A stretch of 64,000 nt of DNA from Chrysopilus asiliformis. Lineage: Eukaryota; Arthropoda; Insecta; Diptera; Rhagionidae. Every line of letters starts with the position of its first letter. Within the stretch, counting starts at the first letter, position 1. The DNA lies in the NCBI GenBank assembly GCA_964034945.1, contig OZ035961.1, positions 17,623,243 through 17,687,242 on the forward strand, read 5' to 3'. The notes below the pieces were generated by a model. The model did no database searches. It was given only the letters and a program-made list of their open reading frames with translations, and had not been told where the DNA came from. Of the stretch, positions 1-11,700 are shown in pieces. A program made the translations under genes and the position numbers.

Positions 1-54
1 TCTACATATTGCGTGATATCGCCTAGATTGTATGTAACTCTGACAGTCGAAAGC

Positions 55-168
55 TTAACTCCCCAAAGAACACAAAAGGTCGAAAAGTGGTTGTCACAAC
101 TTTAAACTCGTGACTTTATGGTCGCAACGACCAATTTGCGACCTTTTATGCTATTTGGAACATTAGGC
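55..168. mobile_element. Short palindromic element with TTAA-like left edge
   Basis: The left part starts TTAACTCCCC and continues through ACAAAAGGTCGAAAAGTGG. The right part reads as its imperfect reverse complement (GACCAATTTGCGACCTTTT). The centre holds the near-palindrome TGGTCGCAACGACCA at 119-133. A similar core recurs at 63655-63690, and a shorter one at 29961-29993, so this is a dispersed family. The TTAA edge suggests a piggyBac-like MITE, but the right edge has no clean TTAA. The exact ends are therefore uncertain. Confidence 0.4.
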
Positions 169-1289
169 ATGCTTACAACCTCATTTATTTCTCTGTGAAA
201 GCGAAACGACGTAAGTTAAAGCAGCGTATAACAAAGAACGTGCTTCTATTTTAATACCTTTTAAAAATAGGGTATAATAGGATTGCTCTACCATTTCTTA
301 TGCATAGAAGTAATCGATGAGTCGGACAAAAAAAAATGAATTACACTAGTAATGATGAATCGTCTTGATTTTTGCATGGCTGTGGAATTAATGAATCAGG
401 GTTGGATTTGGAATGGGGATAAAATTATTGCTTTAGGAGTCGGTCAATTTTCACAAGAAATTTATTTTTACCCCTAAGTCCACCCATGACTTTTTTCACC
501 CATTCAAGGACACCCAAAGTAGGCAAGAACGCCGGCTGCCGTCACCCGAAAATTCACCACCAAAAACCGCACAGACGCAAGTTCAACTCTTTCTTGAAAG
601 TTTTAAATGAATTCATTTTGGGGAATATTTTTCCGGACTGATTAGACGAGAGGATTGGGAAGAAAGGACATGGTCTCAATTAAATTGTGCGCCTAAATCT
701 CAGCATATTGCGTGCTGAGGATTGATTGCGTGTCATTGGGCGCTTAACATCCTTTATTCATGTGCATTTAAAATGTAAATTTATGTAGTTTTTAGCCTTC
801 GGTAAATTATCCTAGAAAATTGAGGAGATATTCCTTCTACGTGGAAAAAGGATATTTATATATTTTTTCCTCATTTTCTTGCTATATTTCTGTTGAAAGG
901 TCGCTTATCTAGAGTGTTTGTGGTTGTGTGGTTTTAATTGATGACTTTGATTAGCCGAAATTATTGTGCAAATAAATCTTTTCGTTTTTTTTTGTGGTTC
1001 GTTTTTGGTTTGCGCTTAGTGTGATTGAACGAGCAAAAGATGGATATTATTATGAAATAGTTTTGATTTGTAAGCGCTTTTTTCGTGAAAGAGAATTACA
1101 AGTAGTTGGGGGAGTTTCAAGGAAATCGATAAATCAATTTTTGGTTTATTTCGGTTAAGGGGATTTTTTTCTGAGTAACTGAAATTTCAAGGATTTCTTT
1201 TCTGCCATATTTCAGCCTATTTTTATGTAAAAGAAGTGTAAATTGGTTCAAAAATCCGATTTTTTATGTAAATTTTGCCAAATTACACG
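169..1289. other. Non-coding AT-rich stretch
   Basis: No open frame, RNA gene or transposon end was recognised, apart from a possible family A fragment at 329-380. The rest has short homopolymer runs and looks like unique intergenic or intronic DNA. Confidence 0.6.
329..380 (+). repeat. Degenerate family A fragment
   Basis: AAAAATGAATTACACTAGT followed by TTTTTGCATGG matches the part of family A just before its GTCC/GTCT array, as seen at 8671-8722 and 35985-36038. The spacing and intervening bases differ. This is a weak, old relic. Confidence 0.35.
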
Positions 1290-1670
1290 CAGAGAAAAAA
1301 ATAGTAACTATCTTACAATAGGGAATCGAGGCTATAACTAAAATACTTACAAAAATAGTCAATTTAACCGCAGAATAGTAAATTTTACTACTAAGTAATT
1401 TTTTTAAATCAAAATTTACTATTTTCGTAATTGAAATTAACAATTTTAATTGTATTCCCAATTCCGCATTATAAAATACAGTAGAATCCCGATAATTCGT
1501 ACCCCCATTAGTCGTATATCCCGCTAATTCGTATGAATTTGCTGGTCCCTTGAAAAAATCCCGATACAGTAGAATTCCGCTAATTCGAATATCCCGATAC
1601 TTCGTATTTTTACGTCGGTCCCTTGAAATACGAATTATCGGGATTCTACTGTAGTTACTTTTACTCTCTG
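1290..1670. mobile_element. MITE with CAGAG-type terminal inverted repeats, split by another MITE
   Basis: The left end CAGAGAAAAAAATAGTAAC (1290-1308) is matched by the reverse complement of the right end, CAGAGAGTAAAAGTAAC (1654-1670). Between them, 1479-1651 is a separate TA-flanked MITE. Without that insertion and its TA duplication, the element is about 206 bp. A related sequence at 13945-14037 shares the AATTGTATT block and a TTTTTCCTCTCAGTC end, which supports calling this a family. A target duplication for the outer element was not resolved. Confidence 0.5.
1479..1651. mobile_element. pogo/Tigger-like MITE with TA duplication
   Basis: The terminal inverted repeats are 23 bp and perfect, starting CAGTAGAATCCCGATAAT (1479-1501, and the complement of 1629-1651). 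They are flanked by TA at 1477-1478 and 1652-1653. TA duplication and CAGT-type ends are typical of the Tc1/mariner superfamily, and the CCCGATAATTCG motif resembles pogo/Tigger-derived MITEs. Inside, a second CAGTAGAAT...GGTCCCTTGAAA unit (1567-1628) repeats the first (1479-1553), so the element contains an internal duplication. It has no coding capacity. Confidence 0.75.
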
Positions 1671-1819
1671 TCTCTCCGGATACGACTGTAAGAACACTTT
1701 AAATACAAAAAAAACTGAATTTGTGTTTTTATGTTTCTCTTTAGCAGACAAACCCCTGACCCAATTGATCTAAAATTCGGTACGAATGCCCTTTGAACCT
1801 TTAGCTGTGACATAGTGAT

Positions 1820-1838
1820 AATATATATATATATATAA
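1820..1838. repeat. (TA)n microsatellite
   Basis: About eight TA units, directly upstream of the GTCT-rich repeat that begins near 1840. Confidence 0.85.
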
Positions 1839-1839
1839 A

Positions 1840-2262
1840 TGGATTTTTGTTTGGCTGTTTGTCTGTCTGTCTGTTTGAGATTACAAAACTCAAAAACTAC
1901 TGGACCGATTTTTACGCGGTTTTTTTGCCAAATAATCTGCGTTGCCAGGAGCAGGTTTTTAGCTGTGTAAGATTTTCAAAATTCGAAACAGAAGGTCCTG
2001 TAAGGATAACGCAAATATCCTTTTTCCGGTTTTTCCCCGGAAAAATTGCCATTTTTGGGGTCGCTGATCGCAAATCCGGTGTTAGACTTTTCAAATTCTA
2101 AAAGGAAGGTTCTGTAAGGATAACGCAAATGTCCTTATTCCGATATTTCTCGCAAAAACTGGCTTTGGGAGGTTTTCAGGGTTGCTTATCACGAATCTGG
2201 TGTTGAAATTTCAAAATTCGAAACGGAAAGCCCTGTAAGGATAACGTTTTTTCCCAAAAGTT
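1840..2262 (+). repeat. GTCT-rich dispersed repeat with three degenerate ~118-bp units
   Basis: After a TA tract comes GGATTTTTGTTTGGCTG, a short run of GTCT units, and a phrase containing AAAACTACTGGACCG. A block with CAAAATTCGAAAC and CTGTAAGGATAACG then occurs three times, starting near 1972, 2088 and 2209, spaced 116-121 bp. This order resembles dispersed insect repeats. Open frames here (for example 1847-2101) are by-products, because every frame is degenerate between the units. Confidence 0.55.
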
Positions 2263-3679
2263 TTTAAGTTATTTATGGTTTTTTGGCATTCTAAAATTTA
2301 TACAAAAAACTTTAAGCTGGCAACGAAGGGCCTGCTAATATCATCTGAAAATGGGGGTAGCCATAGCCTTGGCCCCGTAGCATTTAGAAATGTTTCTAAA
2401 TTTCCAAAGACGGTTACAAAATTTCGTAACAAATCGTTCTCAACCAAATTCAGCAATATGGTTGCTCAATTATCCTTTATTTATTTTCAATTTCCTCAAA
2501 CAAGTTTTTGTTCATAATTTAAAACTTGCATTGCATCCATCGTGTTTCCCGCTTCGTTTTTTTATCCACAAAATACCACCTTGGCAGGTGCTTAAAAAAA
2601 TCACGTCGTTCATTTAAGGACATGTCCTTGCAAGATTTCTTGTGCAAATCATTTTACTGCAATGCAAATTGTGTACAAAGCAAACAACATTTAAAGAAAT
2701 ATTATCTCCAGATAAAGAATTTTTTCTGGTTTAACCAGTTTGGTGGCGTGAGTTTGCTTTCTTAAAAGTACGGGGTCGATAGTGTGTAGTATTCTCCGAG
2801 TTTACATACTTTAAATTCTATTTCAATGTGCATCCGTCATTTTTGCCAACCCTTGTTTACATTTCACAGTTGAATGTTGTTTTCATTTCGTTTTTGTACC
2901 GCGAAATTCTTGCATGTTTTTTTTTTTGTTAAATGCGTTCGTCATTTATGACACTTTGTTGACAACATACAGAAAAATACGAACTTTTCGCATTTCGTTT
3001 TTATTCTTGAGACCGTTTTCAATCGACTTAAGGTTGCATTTGTTTGGTTAACTTAGGGCATCTGCATCTCGTTTGTGGATAAAGAAATTGTCGGGTAGAT
3101 TTCACAAAAGAAATTTTTCTTTAGATGCTTTTGAGTCGTCGAAATGCAATTTAAATTGAAATAAATTTGAGAATTTTGCAATGATTTTAAACTCCTTGTG
3201 ATAAAAATTCTTGTACAATATTTAAATATTGATATTTAATCGTTAAGAAAACAAATTATGAGTTTTTTTTAAATCTCCAAAAATAGAAAAGTGGGGGCTT
3301 AAAAAACTGATAAAAGGTTATGTACATCCATAATTTCCAAAAAAAAATGTAAGAGTTTTTCTATCTGACAAGCCGTTTTCGAGATAATTTTGAATGTATG
3401 GGGTTCGGGAAGGGGATTTTGGGGACATTTTATTTTGTAATAACCGTTTTTGAGAAAATTTAATAATTTTTGTGTTTAAGGGGGAGGGGCAGAAACTGTC
3501 CCTTGAATACTTTTGCTGTTAAAACTACGAACCGTTATCGAGAAAATGACAACATTAAATTTTTACATTCCTCTGCGTAGCTAAAGAAGGAAAATACTGT
3601 CTTCATGGCGGTGAACGACTCAAAAACGAAGGCAGATAGAAACATTCTGATCAGTACGAAATCCGCTTCAAAAAAAAAT
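2263..3679. other. Non-coding AT-rich stretch
   Basis: No gene was recognised. Overlapping short frames at 2275-2765 show no domain or codon structure. From about 3370 the phrase GCCGTTTTCGAGATAA and then GTTATCGAGAAAATG appear. These are reverse-strand versions of the ATCTCGAAAACGG motif found in repeats across the window, so 3300-3679 is probably old repeat DNA. Confidence 0.5.
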
Positions 3680-4075
3680 ATAAGGATGCTGTCTGTCTGT
3701 AGGTGTCTTTCTATCGGACTGTCCATTGTACGTATCTTAAATAACTCGATAACGGTTTGAGCTAGCGACTTGAAATTTTTTGTGAATGAATTTTACCAAA
3801 AACGTAGTTTTCTATCTACTCCCATACAATTTGTGCCATCAACCTTCCATACAATTTTTTTTTATTTCTCGAAAGTTATGCGCTTTAGGAAGCGCAAATA
3901 TAAAAAAAATTGTAAGGCATTAAAACCCAAACTTTTTCTTTTAACGGTGTTTTTATGTATCTGTGTCGGTTCTTGAGGTACTTTTTTTCACATATTTTTT
4001 GCGAAACTATAAATATTGCAGAGGAAAGTTTTGTGTTCACCACAACTGATATTTTCTCATCACAATATTTATGCA
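3680..4075 (+). repeat. Family B dispersed repeat
   Basis: Starts with GGATGCTGTCTGTCTG and TACGTATCTTAAATAACTCG and ends with a block holding AAATATTGCAGAGG and CACAACTGATATTTT. The same blocks occur in the same order in the composite at 50275-50870. The sequence between is AT-rich and has no long open frame. The transposon class is unknown and no terminal inverted repeat was found. Confidence 0.5.
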
Positions 4076-4079
4076 TACT

Positions 4080-5548
4080 TCATTTCCTTCATATGTAAGT
4101 AAAATTCAAAAAATTTAAATTCGAATTTGAAACCCTTTGTTTAAAGAGACTTCTCAACTGCGTTTTTACCAAGTTTTCTTTCAGAAATTCTGTATTTCCT
4201 CCAACCAACCAAATCAAATCACAATTTTCCGAGAAAAATCTAATCACGGAAAACGAGAAAAATAAAACACCTCAAAGTACCACCAAGTACGTACAGACGT
4301 GCCACGAACGGTGGTACAAGAAAATTGAGAAAAACTGCGATGGCTAAAAAGTTATTTGCCCTTGAAATATTTAAGTAGCACACATACGAGCCCAGCATGT
4401 AAAAAAGGGATCGTTCAAGGGCCTATTCCTCATTTATCCAACAAAGTACGAGAGTACCACATAACCTCAAACTACTTAACACCACATCGAAAGAAAACAG
4501 AACGCCTGCCTGCCTGGATGTAAAAAGTTTTCAAAGTAGAATGAAAGACGAGCACAAAGTTATAATAAAAGTGTTATGTTCCGGAGAGATGTAGGACCCA
4601 TCTATACTACGGACGAGTTATATATAAAACTGGATACCGCCTGAACTTGATATACGACCATGTAACATTGCAATCTCATCCCATTCTATCCCATATTATC
4701 CCGTTTTTTTATATGGGTGAAGAAGGCATTTTCCTAGGCATTTTCTCGTAGTACATATGGGCGATAGTACTCTCGTCACTGATTCTTTCATCTTTCACTT
4801 TTAACGAGAAATCTTCTCGTCTTATGTTCTACAGATTCTACTTTTTGGTCCATACAAGATTCTGCTTTTGCTGCGGCTTATTATGGTACAGTGGCATAGA
4901 ATATAGTTGGGATCCAAAGCCGAGTTACCAATAAATGGGGAAAAGTGTAAAAGTACATAGCTATGGACAACGAGTAGTCGTATTAAGTTCTAATTCTATG
5001 TTGTCTTATATAAAGCATATCAGAAGATATAGAGGATGCCAACATATATTCAGCATAGACCAGCATAAAATGATGTACAGAATTTAGCATAGGATATTAA
5101 AGTCGTTATGAATTTTTTAAGTGTATGCAAATTGCAGGCGGAAAGAAACGTTGCGAGGAGAGCCAAGAAAAAAGGATGGTTGTTTCCATCTTTTGTTCTG
5201 CAACTTAGGACCGAAGTGCACAAAAAATTACTCGTTATTTCAATATAATAAGCAGAGGTTTTGGACATGGTTTTCATGGGTCTCAAACACGGATGCATCT
5301 CAGGATTTTTGAACCGGGCCAAAAACCACAGAACTATGAACACTTTACCAAAAGCAATTTTTTTGAAATTTTGGGGAATCACGAAAAAAAAACTATTTTT
5401 TGTTTAAATTTTAGGTAAAAATCCAAGTTTGGGGAATCAAAACCAAATCAAATTTTTGAAGTTTTAGGAATTGAAACCGAAACTGGGCTCTAAAGTTATC
5501 TGACAGGAAATTCAACACCTATAAGTCAAAAATTTTTAAACGAAGGGA
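4080..5548. other. Unique-looking non-coding stretch
   Basis: Mixed composition, slightly less AT-rich between about 4260 and 5050. A 110-codon frame on the minus strand (5050-5382) has no recognisable motif and no supporting features. No repeat end or RNA gene was identified. Confidence 0.5.
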
Positions 5549-5644
5549 TTTTAACAAAATTTTGACGAAATCGATGTTAATTTTAATATAATTTTGACGA
5601 AATCGATGATGATTTTAACAAAATTTTGACGAAATCGACGGTGG
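5549..5644 (+). repeat. 32-bp minisatellite, three copies
   Basis: Three adjacent 32-bp units (5549-5580, 5581-5612, 5613-5644) share AATTTTGACGAAATCGA. They differ at a few bases, mostly in the last four to six positions of each unit. Confidence 0.8.
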
Positions 5645-7800
5645 GGCGGAGAGGGACAGGGTTGACCCCCGTAGCGTGGGATCAAAAGTAGCATAAAATA
5701 TTTTATTATGTTTTTAGGCAGTCCTAAATTGGTCCGACCTAAAATTGTGAAACAAATCTTTAATGGAAAGAAAAAAACAAAAAAAAAATTGTTCAGAATC
5801 CTTTTTTGCCTCCCATACTTGCGACAGATAAAGGGCATTTTTTTATTTTCTCGAAAACGGTTGGACCTGTCGAAAAAAATGTCTACATCAAAAACACTCA
5901 AAATTGATTTGAAATTCATTTTTGATTCTTTAAACCCCATTAACTAAAATTTCCATCACTCAGTTCCTTCAAATGAGACCTTTTTCTTCGGAAATTTTCT
6001 CGAAGAAAACGATAAAAAACGGTTTCTCAAAGAAAACGGAAAATGGTCAAAAAGTTGGTAAGCATTTTCATTTTCGATCAGTTAATTCACGCTGGCGGAA
6101 CAATTTTCCTTTCCGACTTTATTTCACGGGAGTTTTTCTTAGACGAATTTTCTCGAAAACGGTTAGTCAAAAAAGGACCACTTTATGAAAAAGTTAGATT
6201 TTTTTTAACTGTTTCAAGCCACTGCACTGATAGCGTAGGAGCTAACTAGAGAGGGGTTTTTTTTTTAAAGTGGAGATTCCCTTTTCCCTTTTCAATCTTC
6301 CTTGACGACCATACGAGTATTCATGATGCATCGTTGTTAATGATTGCATTTCTTCATTTTACCATCATACGTTTTTCCCCTTTGGAGTCTGGCTGGCTTT
6401 GTTTCTTCATTTCAGCACAATTTTTTTTTCTCTCTTTCCTCGCTTTTGATTGCATATTATGAATGCAGTTCCCATATTATGCAGGATATCACGGTTTATG
6501 GGCTTCGATTATAAAATTTTCATCCACCCTACCTACCCTACCATACGCGACTGCGATGGATATACGAAGAAGTGCTATGTCTGGAGTCCCTCTCTCTCTC
6601 CCTTTGGGACTGTGGGCAAATTATGCATTTGTTGAATTTATTATTTTGTACGTTCAGCTGCGGTTTTATTGCATTTTTTTCAAACTGCATTTTCGAAATG
6701 CATTCAAGGCCATTTTTATGCGAATTCGCCGCCTGCACCACCGCCGCTGCCATGGTGGATTTTTCATTCTGTTGTTTATTTATCGCTTCGTTTTTTGTAG
6801 TTTTTACATTTTGTACTGTCATTCGCATAAAACTGATATAATCTCGGGCCGAGTCTGGTCTGGACGTCTTCTGATATCATGCCAAGATTACATATTTAGG
6901 TACCTATCTCTAACTCCAACTCGTATTCTTATATTATGTATGCCTTATACCAACTGTGGTACAGATAATGGATGATGATCATCAGGAAAAATGCAGCCAA
7001 TGTGCAAGATGCAATTTTCTTATAAATACACACTAACACAGATAATTTTTTTGCGTTTCTTTAGCGGAATGTGTGGCCTTATGATGCATTTTGAACCAAG
7101 AACTTGATGTTCTGGTTTTACTTCTTTTCCTCAGCTTTTTTTTGTGCTATCTTCACTCCCCTCGACAGTAATTTCTCGGCTATGCCCATAGAAGGTTGCA
7201 ATGGTCATATGGTTGGTATCTTTGGGAATAAATCGGGATGAGTTAAGTAACAGCCATTCATTCCCTTATCCATTTGCGGTAAGACGAGTGTAGGTAATTG
7301 GTTTTTCAGTACTCGATGATGGGATGATCGTCTGTTGTTGTTCATATTATGTTTTAACTTAGTGGGTGTTTAGTAATGAAGGGCACTTAACAACAATGCT
7401 GTCTTCTTAAACCGACGCCATTGTCAGTAAAATAGGCATTAGCGCGATATTATAAAACACCTACGCCGAAGGTAATTTCCTCTAGGGTTAAATTTTATGG
7501 AATTAACTTGATTTTTTATGGTACTTTTAGCCGAGAATGTTTAGAACGACTCGACGGCGAAACTTTAAATTATAAGTTTTTATTTTTTGAAGACAAAATA
7601 CAATTTTAAAAAAATTTTCCTTGTCAAAAGTGTTTGGCGATATGAATTTTTCAACGACTAGAAGGAGAAGATGATTTTTTAGTGATTGTTGAACGAAAAT
7701 ATCTTTTTTAAGAAGTACAAATTTTAAAAGCCTGTGCTTGTGAACTTGTTCGATGCCCTTTGATTCCGGAAACTCTACAATGACGAGGTCCATGAGAGAT
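5645..7800. other. Unique-looking non-coding stretch
   Basis: Contains the longest open frame of the window (6463-6975, 170 codons). It lacks a conserved motif, is rich in Phe, Ile, Leu and Tyr as expected from AT-rich DNA, and is overlapped by other frames on both strands. A TCTCGAAAACGGTT phrase occurs at 5848 and 6150, hinting at old repeat DNA in 5800-6200. The part from 6240 to 7500 shows no repeat and could be conserved regulatory or simply unique DNA. Confidence 0.5.
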
Positions 7801-7817
7801 ATTAGGACGTGCCCGTA

Positions 7818-8098
7818 GTCAAGCTAATAAGACTCAACAGACTTTGGTAGGCTGGTCATGTCACTCGAATGAGTGAAAGTGACCCGGCTCGGAAAGTCTT
7901 CTGCAGTAGGTTATTAACAACAAGGCGACGAAGAAGACCCAACCTCAGATGGCAAGACGGCGTTGACCAGGACGCGAAGAGATTGGGATGCAAAACTGGA
8001 GAACATCGGCACGTGACCGCGACCTCTGGCGAGAGGCATTGCGGCAGGACAAAATCGGAAACCGGTTGTAGTGCCGAGAGAGATAGAGAGAGAGAGCT
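7818..8098 (+). pseudogene. Non-LTR retrotransposon ORF2 C-terminal tail, broken
   Basis: Translation from 7818 gives RLNRLW-stop-AGHVTRM, then PARKVF, RRRRPNLRWQDGVDQDAKRLG. After a one-base frame change near 7985-7990 it gives QNWRTSARDRDLWREALRQ and a TAG stop at 8069-8071. This matches the signature at the C-terminus of many LINE-type reverse transcriptases (RLRWAGHVxRM, GRPxxRWxD, NWRxxAxDRxxWR). The copy is 5' truncated: no reverse transcriptase core or endonuclease is present. It has one internal stop and one frameshift, so it is dead. A GA-rich tail (8076-8098) follows the stop, as in the second copy at 16019-16159. Clade assignment is not possible from the tail. Confidence 0.8.
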
Positions 8099-8402
8099 TG
8101 TGAATTTATTTTGAATGAACAAATTCCTGGACGTTGTTCAAAAACCGAAAGATTGTTTATAAACCGAGAGATTTTTAAATTTAAGAGTAGGCTTCGTAAA
8201 AACTATAGTTGCGAACAAATTGTGCAAATAATACTGCTGTTATTTTGCAACCTTTTTTTTAATCGTGTTATTTTATTTTTTAAAAACGTTTTTTCTTCAA
8301 TTTTTTTTTTCAATGGAAAGATTTTCTTAATGATCTAGAATAGGTTTATCACGTCATTCTATCTACATCGTTTTTACCCTAAATTTTCGTTGTGCATTTT
8401 GA

Positions 8403-8452
8403 ACCCCATATTTTCCTAAATTAGGTATCAATAATTTAGGAAAATATGGGGT
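8403..8452. repeat. Perfect hairpin, 21-bp arms
   Basis: Arms 8403-8423 and 8432-8452 are exact reverse complements (ACCCCATATTTTCCTAA...) with an 8-base loop. It is isolated, with no run of T after it suggesting a terminator. It may be a fold-back end of a small transposon. Confidence 0.85.
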
Positions 8453-8598
8453 CAAAAATTGAGATTGAAATTTTCACACAAAAAAAAATGTCGAATTAAG
8501 TTTTTATGCAGGGATTTAGCGTTAATTTGGTAATAATGCCAAAGTTGTTCCAAATGACAAAGTATACTTTTAAGGCGGCTCTTATATTGATTTTTTAT

Positions 8599-8790
8599 AC
8601 CCGTATGATGAAGGGTATATTAAATTTGCCTTACCGTTTGTAACGCCAAGATTTCGTAATCACACACAAAAATGAATTACAACCGTGTGTTTAGAATGAT
8701 AAAAAAAATTGAATTTTGCATGTCCGTCCGTCTGTCCGTTCGTCTGTCTGTCTGTCCATCTGTCTGTCCGTCCATCTGTCTGTCCGTCCT
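8599..8790 (+). repeat. Family A copy, 5' part with GTCC/GTCT array
   Basis: Begins ACCCGTATGATGAAGGG, passes CCTTACCGTTTGTAACG and AAAATGAATTACAACCG, then a tetranucleotide array of GTCC, GTCT and related units at about 8721-8789. After the array the sequence no longer matches the family, so the 3' half is missing. Confidence 0.7.
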
Positions 8791-11700
8791 ATTGGAAATC
8801 CGTCCTCTGAGACGATTGGCTCTTGGAAATCGTAGCTTTACTTACGTTTTTTAATTATGCATCGTATATCGGAACGTTATAAATTGTGGAACGCCTGTAT
8901 ACATTTTTCTTTCTTCGTTAGTATCTAAGAAGGCATTCTCCACTTCTAATGAAATTACCTCAAATTTTTTTTCCACAATTTTGTCACAGTTTTTTTTATC
9001 CGTCACCATTTTTACAGCACAATAAAATGCTTTAAACAAATCGCGGAAGGAAATTTGTTCAATCAAAGCCAGGCTAATCTATTACTGCCACTCCCTCTGG
9101 TCGGCATTTCTAAAAAAAAATAACTTTTTTTTTATGAAACTTGATAAATTTTAATCTCGTATGTTTTACTGATTGCAAATTGACATAAAACATTTTCTTA
9201 ATCAACTCGGTTTTAACTCAGTCTCTGGCAGTTGTGTAACACAATTTTCTGTCTTTATTCCCTTGATTGGTAAATAATAATGAAAACTCATAAAATAAAA
9301 TTGCATAAAGCAGTTTTCTTTTTTAACAGAAAAAAAATGTCACATCAATAAGAAGAATTTAGTAGATGTTTTAATAAAAACAACGACATTCAGATGCCAT
9401 ACTCTGTCCCTGAGAAATTATGCGTAAATATTTGCCTATGGTTCATCCTCGAGACGCTCACAAAAAAAATCCAGTTTCTCGTACTTGTTTTCTGTTAATA
9501 TTGATTGCTTGAATTATATTTAAACGGACGAAACAGAAATTTCAGCAAAAAAGTGTTAAAAAGCAATTTTTCTTTATTTTTCGAAACACTGCGGGATATA
9601 AATATGGATTTATCTGGTCATATTCGAGTATCCACTTAGCTTTTTCGCACTTTTTTTTTTATAAAGAAATTCGTGGTTGTTTTTAAGTGTACGTACTTAA
9701 AAACGAGATACGTCACTTTTACCATCGTTATCATCGCACTATTTACGATGGCTGGTCTGAAGACGACTCTGAAGATGTTTAATGAAATACTTGAGATCAT
9801 TGTGAAGCATCTTTTTTTTTACCTGATTGCCTGCCTGCCTGCCTACCTACCTTTTTGGAAGCTTGCCATTTACCACTGACCGACTCACCTGTCTTTATCA
9901 AGCAAGCACTTGGGAGCATCCACTGGTGGTTGATGATGCATTCACCGACAGAATCACCGACCACTTTTGGTATCGTTCAGACTGCGGTGAAAAAAACACT
10001 TTTTGTGTTTTAAAGTTTTCCTGAATTACTAAATCAGTAATAAAACTTTGCTTAACGCAATAATAATGTCCGTGGCTTCAGGTTGGAAAAGCAGACATGA
10101 AGGAGGCCTTTTGAAATCTGTGCCAGGTTGTTGGGTTTTTTATGTCTGGATTTTTGATGCAGCATCTTTTTGACAGATCTTTTATCCTCAACTGATGGTC
10201 AGAAATGAGCAAAACGAAGTGAATAAATAAAATTATGAAAAATAAATTTTATGAAGTAATGAAAAAAAACTTTAAGACGAGTCTAAAGTGGACAATCAAG
10301 ATTCACTTTCGTATGACATATCAGTTTTATCTCCTTATAAAGGTTTCTTCGTTAACTACAGATGAGTTTAAAAAAAAAATTTTATAAAATATTAATCATA
10401 TTTATATCTGATTTTTTCTTCAATCATATTTACTCTGGATGACAGATGAAATTTTTTATTCTCTGCAATAAGTAATAATTGAAGAAATTTATAGTCTCAA
10501 TTTGTGCAACTCAATACTTACCGACATTTATTTCTACAAGGAAAAATTTTTCTTTTTTGTAAAATACTGAAACTGAAACGTGTCGCAGATATTCTAGTTC
10601 TTATTGTTCAACAAGACAATTTTAAGCCGTTTTTATCACTTGGAGTTCAACGAAAAACGTGACAAATGTTGCAATTCGTCCATGGTTTACAATTTTTGTA
10701 AAACTGCAGGGACAGCAAATTGTTATGGAACGTGAATTGAGGAGGCCCAGTTCCACTTCACGATGCACTCAAAAATTTTGTGTTCTGAACTTCCACTTCA
10801 GGAACCAAATTTTTCTAGTTTAAAAGGAATAAAAGCCGTCCAAAATGATAGTCTCCAGGAGACAGATTTATTCGATCATTGCGATTAAATGACAAAAAAA
10901 AAACCGAGAACCAAACTTTCTTTGTGACAACTAAATTGGTTTTTTAAGTATCTGATTTTGAAATTTTTAGTTTCATTAAATTTTTGAACACATCTATAGT
11001 CCTTTTTGAAAACTAAATATTTTTGTAATATTCTTTCCAGTCAAAGGAAATTTTCTAATCTCCTTGAACTCCGCAAGAGGCCATTTTTTTTCCAAAGAAC
11101 TCTTGAGAGAATTGCATCGTTAAACTTTTAAACTCTCCAATTGATTGAAAAGTAAAAGTTAAAACTTTAAAATGAGTTGTACAATATAGTTTTTGATTAT
11201 TCATGGACACGCCATTCATTTTCGTTTCCATAATTTTATACACGACTTGCACTTTGTAACCTTTTTTCGGCTACAACCATAAAGGAATTCACCTGGTCGT
11301 AGAATAACAAGATGCAATCTTTAACGAAAACCCAGGTACCCACTAATAATGTGTGTATAGAACAAGTGAAATAACTCGGTAATATTGCGGTTGTATATTT
11401 ATTATATGATAAAATAAGATCCTTGTTTCACGAGTAAAAGAGGGAACACTTTAAATCTTGTTAAATTGTTCAATAAAACAAAGTTTAAATTTTTCAATTA
11501 AAACTTTCTACTCCCTTAAGCAGTCGTTCCCGTACGACCAGTAACTCCTTAAAAAAAATCATCATCCTTCGCAAATACACATTCTCAGTCATTTACATTT
11601 CTTTTCGGAACGATGTTCACTACGAAAATTTTAACCATCATCCTGTAAAAAGAATCCTTCTAGCGTGAGTCCTCCAGCATCGTCATTTTTTTTTTGCGTT

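Noticed and set aside
6463..6975. Longest open frame, 170 codons, + strand
   Set aside because: No domain, no orthologue-like motif, composition expected from AT-rich non-coding DNA, and competing frames of 89-96 codons on both strands over the same bases.
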